A stretch of 6,774 bases of DNA from Gammaproteobacteria bacterium (lineage in GTDB: Bacteria > Pseudomonadota > Gammaproteobacteria > Steroidobacterales > Steroidobacteraceae), in assembly GCA_030040235.1 (NCBI GenBank), contig JASHUC010000513.1, forward strand, positions 1-6,774. The letters run 5' to 3'. Below, one piece after another: positions 1-5,829 of the stretch; within the stretch, counting starts at the first letter, position 1, and every line of letters starts with the position of its first letter. The position numbers and the translations under genes are program-made. Under the pieces are notes generated by a model. The model ran no database searches. It was not told the origin of the DNA and worked only from the letters and a program-made list of their open reading frames with translations.

Positions 1-2101
1 GCGGCGGGTGGACGACGCGCGCGACCGGTACGTGGCGGCGCTCAAGCGCATTGCCCATGCCGAGGAGCCGCTCTCACCGGAGGACCAACGGATCCGCGAC
101 CTCTGGGGAAGGGACGCCACTCCCGAGCGGCTCCTCGAGGCGACCGACCACGTCCGCTTCCAGCTCGGCCAAGCCGACCGCTTCCGGGCCGGCCTCGAGC
201 GCTCCGGGCAGTGGGAAGCGCACATCGCGGAGACCCTTGCCAAGCTCGGTCTGCCGCCCGAGCTCGCCGTGCTGCCGCACGTGGAGTCCTCGTTCAACCC
301 CGCGGCCCGCTCCAAGGCCGGTGCCGCCGGCCTGTGGCAGTTCATGCGCACGACCGGCAGGCGCTACATGCGCATCGACTCGGCGGTGGACGACCGGCTC
401 GATCCGTTCCGATCCACCGAAGCGGCCGCGCAGCTCCTCTCCTACAACTACCGTCTGCTCGGGACCTGGCCGCTCGCGATCACGGCCTACAATCACGGCG
501 CGGCCGGGATGCGCCGCGCGGTCGAGTCGCTCGGCACGCAGGACATCGCGACCATCATCCGCGATTACCACACGCCGTCGTTCGGCTTCGCCTCGCGCAA
601 CTTCTACGTGTCCTTCCTCGCTGCGCTCGAGGTCGACCAGAACCCCGAGAAGTACTTCGGCCACCTCCGGCGCGCCCCGGAGGCGCACTTCCAGGAAGTC
701 GCGCTGCCGGTGCGCGCCTCGGTGAATGCGCTCGAGCGCGCGCTCGGCGTCGATCGCGACACGCTGCGCGCGCTCAATCCGGCGCTGCGCGCGGCGTGCT
801 GGCGGGGGATCCGAGCGGTGCCGAGGGGCTATCGACTGCGTTTGCCGCTCGGGGACACGCACTGGACCGCCGCGCTCCTCGCCCAGCACCTCGGCCCCGC
901 GGGAGCGGCGGGACCCCTCCTCGCGAGCAACACTCTGCCGCGCAACAGCGCCCCGGCGGGCGCGCTCGCCGATACCTCGCTCTCCGCTTCCGCATCCCTG
1001 CGGCATCGCGTGCGCCGGGGTGAGACCTTCGCCCGTCTCGCCGAGGAGTACGGCACCAATGCCACGGCGCTCGCGACGCTCAACGGCATGAGTGCCAGCG
1101 CACGGCTGCGTGCAGGCCGCTATATCCGCGTGCCGAGCGAGCCTGCCGTTGTGCCCGTCGCGCTGCAGCCCCTGCCGGTGAGCGCCGACCGCATCGGCGG
1201 GACCGCGCAGGAGCTGCCCGACAGTACGGCGGCGGCCGCTGTCGCGCCCGATGCCGGCCTCTACGTCGTTCAGAGCGGGGATTCACTCCCCGAGATCGCC
1301 TCGAAGGTCGGGCTCTCCGAGTCGCAGCTTCTCGAGCTCAATCATCTCCCCGACCCCGATTTCATCTTCGAGGGGCAGCTGTTGCTGGTGGGCGCGAACG
1401 GCTCGGCGGAGGTGGGCCCGGCTGCGCGCGGCGCGGCGAGCCCGGCCACACCCTCGAGCACGGCCGGCAAGGCCGTTTCCGCCGGCCCCGCGCTCGCGGG
1501 CGGTGTGCCGACCGAGGTCGCCCAGCTCGAGAGCGACGAGGATGCCCAGGCGGTCGCCTCGGTCGCCAAACCCGCATCACTCTCGCAGCCGGTCTCGGCC
1601 GAGCAGGAAGAGGCGCTCGGACCGGGCCTCGGACCCGCGGCCGTGCAGGCGACGGCGAGCGCCGATCCGACCGATTACTCGATTGCCGAGAACGACACCA
1701 TCGTCGTCGCCGCCGCCGAGACACTGGGCCACTACGCGGACTGGCTCGGCGTGCCGGCCTCGAGCCTGCGACGCCTGAATCACATGCGCTATGGCCGGCC
1801 GGTGGTGATCGGTCACCGCGTGAAGCTCGATTTCGGCAAGGTATCGCGCGAGGAATTCGAATCGAAGCGGCACGAGTATCACCGGGCGCTCGAGGCGAGC
1901 TACTTCGCGGCGCACCGCATCGCCGGCACGGAGACTTATGTCGCGCGGCGCGGCGACTCGCTGTGGAATCTGACGCTGCGCTACCAGCATCTGCCGATCT
2001 GGCTGCTGCAGCAGTACAACCCCGATGTCGATTTCAGCGCCATGCGGCCCGGGACCCAAATCGTGGTGCCGCGAGTTGAGAACCTGAGCACTGGGTCCTG
2101 A
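1..2101 (+). CDS. mltD: Membrane-bound lytic murein transglycosylase D-like protein with multiple LysM repeats (5' partial)
   Basis: The enzyme cleaves the MurNAc-GlcNAc bond of peptidoglycan, forming 1,6-anhydro ends, in the periplasm. Numbering from the GTG at 8, the SLT domain covers about residues 45-215: HVESSFNP (91-98, catalytic Glu93), GLWQF (109-112 region) and AYNHG (160-164). LysM-type repeats follow at about 333-376, 419-461 and 643-689. A degenerate one lies at 563-609 and a possible further one at 229-280. A low-complexity Ala/Pro/Ser/Gly linker spans about 465-560. E. coli MltD is about 450 residues with two LysM, so this protein is clearly longer. The frame is open to base 1 and no signal peptide or lipobox is visible, so I infer that the true start lies left of the window and GTG 8 is internal. 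It ends in TGA, 53 bases before the L,D-transpeptidase gene, which is also a peptidoglycan enzyme. Confidence 0.93.
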   Translation, partial: RRVDDARDRYVAALKRIAHAEEPLSPEDQRIRDLWGRDATPERLLEATDHVRFQLGQADRFRAGLERSGQWEAHIAETLAKLGLPPELAVLPHVESSFNPAARSKAGAAGLWQFMRTTGRRYMRIDSAVDDRLDPFRSTEAAAQLLSYNYRLLGTWPLAITAYNHGAAGMRRAVESLGTQDIATIIRDYHTPSFGFASRNFYVSFLAALEVDQNPEKYFGHLRRAPEAHFQEVALPVRASVNALERALGVDRDTLRALNPALRAACWRGIRAVPRGYRLRLPLGDTHWTAALLAQHLGPAGAAGPLLASNTLPRNSAPAGALADTSLSASASLRHRVRRGETFARLAEEYGTNATALATLNGMSASARLRAGRYIRVPSEPAVVPVALQPLPVSADRIGGTAQELPDSTAAAAVAPDAGLYVVQSGDSLPEIASKVGLSESQLLELNHLPDPDFIFEGQLLLVGANGSAEVGPAARGAASPATPSSTAGKAVSAGPALAGGVPTEVAQLESDEDAQAVASVAKPASLSQPVSAEQEEALGPGLGPAAVQATASADPTDYSIAENDTIVVAAAETLGHYADWLGVPASSLRRLNHMRYGRPVVIGHRVKLDFGKVSREEFESKRHEYHRALEASYFAAHRIAGTETYVARRGDSLWNLTLRYQHLPIWLLQQYNPDVDFSAMRPGTQIVVPRVENLSTGS

Positions 2102-2114
2102 GGCAAAGCGACCC

Positions 2115-2120
2115 TATAAT
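2115..2120 (+). promoter_or_regulatory. Candidate -10 box (TATAAT) upstream of the L,D-transpeptidase gene
   Basis: A perfect TATAAT in CCCTATAATCCGC lies in the 53-base gap after mltD. Transcription from it would start near 2127 and give a leader of about 28 bases. The -35 position with a 17-bp spacer (TGGGTC) is a poor match, so this is a candidate based mainly on the -10 box. It suggests the transpeptidase need not depend on read-through from mltD. Confidence 0.4.
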
Positions 2121-2154
2121 CCGCTGACCGAGGCCTTGACAGTATTCAGAGCCG

Positions 2155-2787
2155 ATGACGCACAGGGATCGACGCGACGCTGAGCCCTCCTGCCGGGTGC
2201 AGAGCCTCGCCACGGTGGCGCTGCTCGCCATCGCGCTCGCCGCAAGCTCCGCCGGCCTCGCACACGACCCGCAGCCGCAGGCGGAACGGGTGTCCGTCCG
2301 TACCCCCATTCCGGCTTCCTCCGAGACCGGTGCGCAGCCGCTCGGCGCGGCCGAAGCCCTGCCGCTTGCGGACCACATCGTGGTGCGCAAGTCCCTGCGT
2401 CGCATGTACCTCATGCGTGGCAGCGTCGTGCTGCGGTCCTACAAGATCGCACTCGGACTCAACCCGGTCGGACAGAAGGAGCGCTCGGGCGATTACCGCA
2501 CGCCGGAGGGTCGCTACTTCCTCACCCGCCGCAATCCTCGCAGCGAGTATTTCCTCTCGATCCAGGTGTCCTATCCCAACGAGAGCGATCTCGAGCGCGC
2601 GCGGCGTCATCACTGGGCCGCGGGTGGCTCGATCATGATCCACGGGCTGCCGAATCTCCTGCGCCGGCCGCCCGGCTACTACGAAAAGTACGACTGGACG
2701 GACGGGTGCATCGCGGTCTCGGATTCGGACATGCTCGAGATCTGGCTCATGACCGGCGAGCGCACCCCGATCGATATTCTGCCCTGA
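2155..2787 (+). CDS. Exported L,D-transpeptidase family protein (YkuD domain, YafK/ErfK-like)
   Basis: YkuD enzymes use a catalytic cysteine to form or cut bonds at meso-diaminopimelate in peptidoglycan peptides; some attach or release outer-membrane lipoprotein. The 210-residue protein has a basic N-terminus, a hydrophobic segment at about 18-36 and a likely signal peptidase site after GLA (34-36). A variable linker (37-70) leads to the YkuD domain at about 73-209. The domain shows GDYRTPEGRY (112-121), SIMIHG (159-164, His163) and DWTDGCIAVSD (180-190), with nucleophile Cys185. The textbook SHGCxR/N box is TDGCIAVS here, as I recall from the COG3034 (YafK-like) branch, so the family looks secure but the exact reaction (cross-linking, Lpp attachment or Lpp release) does not. 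No clear Shine-Dalgarno precedes the ATG. It lies between mltD and ppnN on the same strand. Confidence 0.88.
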   Translation: MTHRDRRDAEPSCRVQSLATVALLAIALAASSAGLAHDPQPQAERVSVRTPIPASSETGAQPLGAAEALPLADHIVVRKSLRRMYLMRGSVVLRSYKIALGLNPVGQKERSGDYRTPEGRYFLTRRNPRSEYFLSIQVSYPNESDLERARRHHWAAGGSIMIHGLPNLLRRPPGYYEKYDWTDGCIAVSDSDMLEIWLMTGERTPIDILP

Positions 2788-2812
2788 AGGCCGCTCGCGC
2801 CTTGGTTTGACC

Positions 2813-2818
2813 TACAAT
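2813..2818 (+). promoter_or_regulatory. Candidate -10 box (TACAAT) at the ppnN start
   Basis: TACAAT within GACCTACAATTCC matches five of six positions of a sigma-70 -10 box, but no convincing -35 lies 16-18 bases upstream. Initiation would fall near 2825, overlapping the first possible GTG start at 2823. If it is used, translation should begin at a later GTG (2829 or 2859) or be leaderless. Confidence 0.3.
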
Positions 2819-2822
2819 TCCA

Positions 2823-4214
2823 GTGTCCGTGGAAAGCAGCATCGTCATCCCCGAGTTCGTGGATGCGCGCGTCGGTCCGCGCGGTAGCCTCGAGAACCTG
2901 TCCCAGGCGGAGATCGGGAAGCTCCTCGATTCGAGCCAGCGTGGGCTCTACAGTCTCTTCCGCAAGTGTGCCCTCGCCGTGCTCAATACCGGTGCGGATA
3001 CCGATAACGCGAAGGAGATCTTCGACCGCTATCGCGACTTCGAGGTGGAGATCCTCAGGCAGGCGTGGGGGGTCAAGCTCGAGATGCGCAACGCCCCCGC
3101 TGCGGCGTTCGTCGACGGGGAGATGATCCGCGGCATCAAGGAGCACCTCTTTGCGGTGCTGCGCGACGTGGTCTACATCGCCAACGAGATCACCGAGAGC
3201 GGACGCTTCGATCTCACCGACTCGGCCTCGATCACCAACGCCGTGTTTCACATTCTGCGCAACGCCCGCGTGCTCGATTTCAAGGCACGCCCGAATCTCA
3301 TCGTGTGCTGGGGCGGGCATTCGATCGGGGAGAGCGAGTACCAGTACACGAAGAAGGTCGGCTACGAGTTCGGGCTGCGCGGGCTCGATGTGTGCACCGG
3401 GTGCGGGCCGGGCGCCATGAAAGGCCCGATGAAGGGCGCCACGATCGGGCATGCGAAGCAGCGCATCTCCGAGGGGCGCTACATCGGGCTCACCGAGCCC
3501 GGAATCATCGCCGCCGAGCCGCCGAACCCGATCGTCAACCAGCTCGTGATCATGCCCGACATCGAGAAGCGCCTCGAGGCGTTCGTGCGGCTCGCTCACG
3601 GCATCGTGCTGTTCCCGGGCGGCGCCGGCACCGCCGAGGAGATTCTCTACCTCGCCGGCATCCTGCTCGATCCGGCCAACCGCGATCAGCCGCTGCCGGT
3701 CGTGCTGACGGGGCCGCGCTCGAGCGCCGGCTACTTCGAGCACATGAGCCGCTTCATCGGTGCAACGCTCGGTGCCCAGGCCCTCGAGCGCTTCACCGTG
3801 ATCATCGACGATCCGGCCGGGGTCGCCCGCCACATGGTGCGCGCCATGGAGGCGGTGCGCGAGTTTCGCAAGGAGCGCAACGACTCCTACAACTTCAACT
3901 GGCTGCTCTCGATCGATGTCGAGCTGCAACGGCACTTCGAGGTGACCCACGAGTCGATGGGGGCGCTCGAGCTCAAGCGTTCCCAGCCGGTGCACCGATT
4001 CGCGGCCCATCTGCGCCGCGCGTTCTCCGGGATCGTCACCGGCAACGTCAAGGAGTCGGGCATTCACGCGATCGAGCGCTACGGCCCCTACGAGCTCTCG
4101 GGCGACGCGGAGACCATGCACCTGCTCGATGAGCTGCTCACGGCGTTCGTGGAGCAGCGGCGGATGAGGCTTCCCGGGGCGGTCTATCGGCCCTGCTATC
4201 GCCTGGTCGCGTGA
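2823..4214 (+). CDS. ppnN: Pyrimidine/purine nucleotide 5'-monophosphate nucleosidase PpnN (YgdH, LOG family)
   Basis: PpnN hydrolyses nucleoside 5'-monophosphates such as GMP to free base and ribose 5-phosphate in the cytoplasm; the E. coli enzyme binds (p)ppGpp, linking it to the stringent response. The 463-residue product matches E. coli PpnN (454) along its whole length as I recall that sequence. It has an N-terminal DUF4478 region (about 20-145), a LOG/lysine-decarboxylase-like Rossmann domain (about 150-330) and a C-terminal DUF3412 region (about 335-458). Visible motifs are CWGGHSIGESEY (162-173), CTGCGPGAMKGPMKGA (191-206), MPDIEKRLEAF (244-254) and the family signature PGGAGTAEE (265-273). 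The start is unresolved among GTG 2823, 2829 and 2859, none with a good Shine-Dalgarno. GTG 2859 would align the N-terminus closely with E. coli PpnN. It follows the transpeptidase gene by 35 bases. Confidence 0.95.
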   Translation: MSVESSIVIPEFVDARVGPRGSLENLSQAEIGKLLDSSQRGLYSLFRKCALAVLNTGADTDNAKEIFDRYRDFEVEILRQAWGVKLEMRNAPAAAFVDGEMIRGIKEHLFAVLRDVVYIANEITESGRFDLTDSASITNAVFHILRNARVLDFKARPNLIVCWGGHSIGESEYQYTKKVGYEFGLRGLDVCTGCGPGAMKGPMKGATIGHAKQRISEGRYIGLTEPGIIAAEPPNPIVNQLVIMPDIEKRLEAFVRLAHGIVLFPGGAGTAEEILYLAGILLDPANRDQPLPVVLTGPRSSAGYFEHMSRFIGATLGAQALERFTVIIDDPAGVARHMVRAMEAVREFRKERNDSYNFNWLLSIDVELQRHFEVTHESMGALELKRSQPVHRFAAHLRRAFSGIVTGNVKESGIHAIERYGPYELSGDAETMHLLDELLTAFVEQRRMRLPGAVYRPCYRLVA

Positions 4215-4221
4215 CATAAGG

Positions 4222-4235
4222 GCGCCGAGCGGCGC
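4222..4235 (+). terminator. Short GC hairpin after ppnN, weak terminator candidate
   Basis: GCGCC and GGCGC form a five-base-pair stem with a four-base GAGC loop, starting 7 bases after the ppnN stop. There is no T-tract, so it is not a standard intrinsic terminator; it could help stop transcription or protect the 3' end. The rest of the 136-base gap to the next gene (4215-4350) shows no further gene and only a NotI-type palindrome at 4272-4279. Confidence 0.25.
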
Positions 4236-4350
4236 GCGTGCAGCGGACTTGCAGGCGCGTGCTCATGCGCTGCGGCCGCGCCTGTGAACCAGTTCCTGTC
4301 GTGCGGCGCCCGCAAATTCGTACCCTGCGGCAAGTGATTCAGGAGTCGTC

Positions 4351-4578
4351 ATGAGCTCATCCGACAGGACGCGAGGCGCTCCGAGCGCGCCCCGGGCCGT
4401 GGAGCCCGCACCGTCGCCGGGCAATGCCCAGGACCCCTATGGAAAGTGGCTGGATCGGATGCAGCGTGCCCGAGCGCGCCACGCGGCGATCACCAAGAAT
4501 CTGCACACCTGGTCGAACTACAAGAGCTGGGCCGAGCAGGTGAAGGATTCGTGGGACGCCGAAGAGAAGAAGAAGTAG
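4351..4578 (+). CDS. Small hypothetical protein, 75 residues, charged with Trp-containing C-terminal half
   Basis: I do not recognise a family. The start is well supported: AGGAG at 4341-4345 lies five bases before the ATG. Residues 1-27 are rich in Ser, Pro, Ala and Arg and probably disordered. Residues 28-75 look helical and mixed-charge, with DPYGKWLDRM (28-37), three tryptophans (W33, W54, W60) plus W68, and a Lys-rich end (EEKKK). There is no signal peptide or membrane segment, so it is probably cytoplasmic. Its TAG stop (4576-4578) directly abuts the stop of the ParA-like gene on the other strand. Strand, gap and Shine-Dalgarno suggest independent expression from ppnN. DNA- or nucleotide-binding roles would be guesses and I assign none. 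Confidence 0.75.
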   Translation: MSSSDRTRGAPSAPRAVEPAPSPGNAQDPYGKWLDRMQRARARHAAITKNLHTWSNYKSWAEQVKDSWDAEEKKK

Positions 4579-5298
4579 TCACGATCCCGCCTCCGATCCC
4601 GCTTCCGTACCCGCCGCCGCGCTCTCCGGGCTGAGCGGAGTCGCAGCCCCGACGGGCTGCTCGAGCCAGGCGATGAGCGGCTCCCACTGCTGCACGTCCT
4701 CACGCACCAGGTAGCTCTTCATCTCGTGCACACCGAGGCCGAGCTCCGTCGAGCGCACATAGTTCTGGGAGTCGCGAATGGTCGCGACGATCGGCACCCC
4801 GAGCGTCTGCAGGAAGCGGATGAGCGACTGGAACGTGAGGGTATTGCGCCGCACGCGGTTGGCGACCACACCGAGGCGGTTGTCCTCGCGGCGAACCTTG
4901 GCAATGAGCAGCAGGTCGCGAATACAGCGCGAGCAGGCATGAATGTCGATGTCCGACGGCAGCACGGGCACGAGGATCTTGTCGGCGGCCCGTGTGAGCT
5001 CGGGCATCTCGTGCGCATCGACCGCGGCGGGGGTATCCACGATCACATGCGTCGCGCCGTCGGGAGCGCGCAGCTGGAAGCTCCGAGTCGTGCGCCCGCC
5101 GGTCTCGAACGCCGCGATCGCGTAGACCCACGGCTGAGTCGGGTGCCGCTTCTTCACCCATCGCAACGAGGAGCCCTGCGGATCGTAGTCCATCAGGACC
5201 GGCATTTGCTGACGCGAGGCAAAGTAGCTCGCGAGGTTTACCGCAATGGTCGTCTTGCCTGAGCCTCCCTTCGGATTCAGGACGACTATGCGCTGCAT
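4579..5298 (-). CDS. Orphan ParA/MinD-type P-loop ATPase
   Basis: ParA-family ATPases dimerise on ATP and pattern DNA or protein cargo on the nucleoid or membrane. The 239-residue protein has a deviant Walker A, KGGSGKTT (10-17, with signature Lys10), at the extreme N-terminus, the DYDPQGSS switch segment (37-44) and Walker B IVDTP (86-90, Asp88). It has no helix-turn-helix extension as in type Ia plasmid ParA, so it resembles short chromosomal or orphan ParA proteins. I chose the ATG at 5296-5298 because AGGA (5306-5309) sits seven bases upstream and the Walker A then falls at residue 10, as usual. The frame stays open upstream to 5601, but that part is compositionally unlike protein. No ParB or parS is visible, so segregation is unproven; cargo positioning is equally possible. 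The C-terminus (216-239) is a low-complexity Ala/Gly/Ser/Glu tail built from 12-bp DNA repeats. Confidence 0.9.
   Translation of the reverse strand: MQRIVVLNPKGGSGKTTIAVNLASYFASRQQMPVLMDYDPQGSSLRWVKKRHPTQPWVYAIAAFETGGRTTRSFQLRAPDGATHVIVDTPAAVDAHEMPELTRAADKILVPVLPSDIDIHACSRCIRDLLLIAKVRREDNRLGVVANRVRRNTLTFQSLIRFLQTLGVPIVATIRDSQNYVRSTELGLGVHEMKSYLVREDVQQWEPLIAWLEQPVGAATPLSPESAAAGTEAGSEAGS
4583..4618. repeat. Three imperfect 12-bp tandem units in the 3' end of the ParA-like gene
   Basis: On the + strand the units are GATCCCGCCTCC (4583-4594), GATCCCGCTTCC (4595-4606) and GTACCCGCCGCC (4607-4618). The first two differ at one base, the third at several. Read on the - strand they encode the tail AAGT-EAGS-EAGS just before the stop. 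The length is a multiple of three, so unit gain or loss would keep the frame. Confidence 0.7.
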
Positions 5299-5305
5299 GA
5301 ACACG

Positions 5306-5309
5306 TCCT
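5306..5309 (-). promoter_or_regulatory. Shine-Dalgarno AGGA setting the ParA-like start
   Basis: On the - strand CCAGGACGTGTTC precedes the ATG, placing AGGA seven bases upstream. This is the reason for preferring the 239-residue form over longer readings of the same frame. Confidence 0.6.
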
Positions 5310-5329
5310 GGATGCGCGGTCCCGCTCGA

Positions 5330-5358
5330 AGCCTACGCAGGCCGCGCGAGCGAGGCAA
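5330..5358 (-). promoter_or_regulatory. Weak sigma-70-like promoter candidate for the ParA-like gene
   Basis: On the - strand TTGCCT (5358-5353, four of six consensus) and TAGGCT (5335-5330, three of six) are separated by 17 bases. Transcription would start near 5323, giving a leader of about 25 bases that includes the Shine-Dalgarno. The match is modest and could be chance. Confidence 0.25.
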
Positions 5359-5400
5359 GGCGCAAGACGCATTGTCAACTCGCGATTGGCGGGAGACTCG

Positions 5401-5417
5401 AGCGATGATCCATCGTT
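5401..5417. repeat. Inverted repeat in the divergent intergenic region
   Basis: AGCGATG and CATCGTT flank a three-base ATC centre; five Watson-Crick pairs (CGATG/CATCG) are extended by one G-T and one A-T pair. It lies between the divergent ParA-like gene and the small candidate gene, where an operator could sit, but it is short and unremarkable statistically. Confidence 0.3.
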
Positions 5418-5453
5418 GGCTGACTGAGAAGTCGCGCACACCGAGCGGCAGGT

Positions 5454-5681
5454 GTGCCCCGTAGAGTCGCGCACGTGGAGCGCTTGCTGCAGCTGTGGGA
5501 CGAGCTCGATGATATCGTCGGCCTCTGCCGTCACGTGGCGCTGTCTGCCGCGGACGAGTTTGCCGCAGTCGCAGCGCCGGTCGCTGCAGCGGCCTCGGCA
5601 CTTGCCGGCGGGCTGCTCGCCCTCAACTGGCAGGCCCACATCGTCATCCTGAGTCACCAGTCCATTCCCTGGATCGGCTGA
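5454..5681 (+). CDS. Candidate small protein with hydrophobic C-terminal half, unknown function
   Basis: I do not recognise a family with confidence. The reading frame has mostly G or C at third positions and a protein-like layout: an amphipathic acidic helix with LLQLWDELDDIVGL (11-24), then a hydrophobic stretch at about 37-66 dominated by Ala, Val and Leu that could be a membrane helix or hairpin, and a short end with IPWIG. The start is uncertain: GTG 5454 gives 75 residues, GTG 5475 gives 68 and begins just before the helix; neither has a strong Shine-Dalgarno (a weak AGAG precedes 5475). It is transcribed away from the ParA-like gene and towards htpG. A membrane anchor or partner for the ATPase is conceivable but unsupported. 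The competing - strand frame here resembles no protein family and would run through the htpG promoter. Confidence 0.5.
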   Translation: MPRRVAHVERLLQLWDELDDIVGLCRHVALSAADEFAAVAAPVAAAASALAGGLLALNWQAHIVILSHQSIPWIG

Positions 5682-5707
5682 TCCGGCTCCCGCCTCGATG
5701 AGGACCT

Positions 5708-5724
5708 GCACGGCCGCGCCGTGC
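5708..5724 (+). terminator. Seven-base-pair GC hairpin after the small candidate gene
   Basis: GCACGGC and GCCGTGC form a perfect stem around a three-base CGC loop, 26 bases after the stop at 5681. No T-tract follows, so terminator function is only possible. Its right arm is part of a 10-bp direct repeat, GCGCCGTGCG, found at 5716-5725 and again at 5743-5752. Confidence 0.35.
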
Positions 5725-5751
5725 GAGGCCTGAGCGTGCCCGGCGCCGTGC

Positions 5752-5763
5752 GCGGCATGCCGC
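5752..5763. repeat. 12-bp perfect palindrome next to the htpG promoter
   Basis: GCGGCATGCCGC is fully self-complementary and ends three bases before the -35 box of the predicted htpG promoter. Position fits an operator or activator site, or part of a stop structure for upstream transcripts; high GC content makes chance palindromes likelier. Confidence 0.4.
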
Positions 5764-5766
5764 CGA

Positions 5767-5795
5767 CTTGAAAAACGGCCCGCGCTTCCCCACAT
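5767..5795 (+). promoter_or_regulatory. Sigma-32 (RpoH) heat-shock promoter of htpG
   Basis: The -35 box CTTGAAA (5767-5773) matches the sigma-32 consensus exactly. The -10 box CCCCACAT (5788-5795) matches CCCCATNT at all but one defined position. The 14-base spacer is in the preferred range. Transcription would begin near 5802, leaving a leader of about 28 bases with a good Shine-Dalgarno (GGGAG, 5819-5823). HtpG is a classic sigma-32 regulon member, so motif and gene agree. Confidence 0.85.
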
Positions 5796-5829
5796 GGCTC
5801 GCTCGCCGCCGTATGTTCGGGAGCTAAGC

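Noticed and set aside
2136..2141. Perfect TTGACA before the L,D-transpeptidase gene.
   Set aside because: No -10 box occurs at 16-18 bases downstream, and that site would be inside the coding region; it also lies after the TATAAT, so the two cannot pair.
2679..4217. A 512-codon open frame on the - strand opposite ppnN, longer than ppnN itself.
   Set aside because: It mirrors a clear PpnN gene; the product is a repetitive Arg/His/Asp/Leu mix with no family motif. Long antisense frames are common in GC-rich coding DNA.
5373..5378. TTGACA on the - strand upstream of the ParA-like gene.
   Set aside because: The sequence 17 bases downstream (CCTCGC) is no -10 box.
5299..5601. N-terminal extension of the ParA-like protein by about 101 residues.
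   Set aside because: The internal ATG has a good Shine-Dalgarno and puts Walker A at the normal place; the extension is Arg-rich and lacks any domain.
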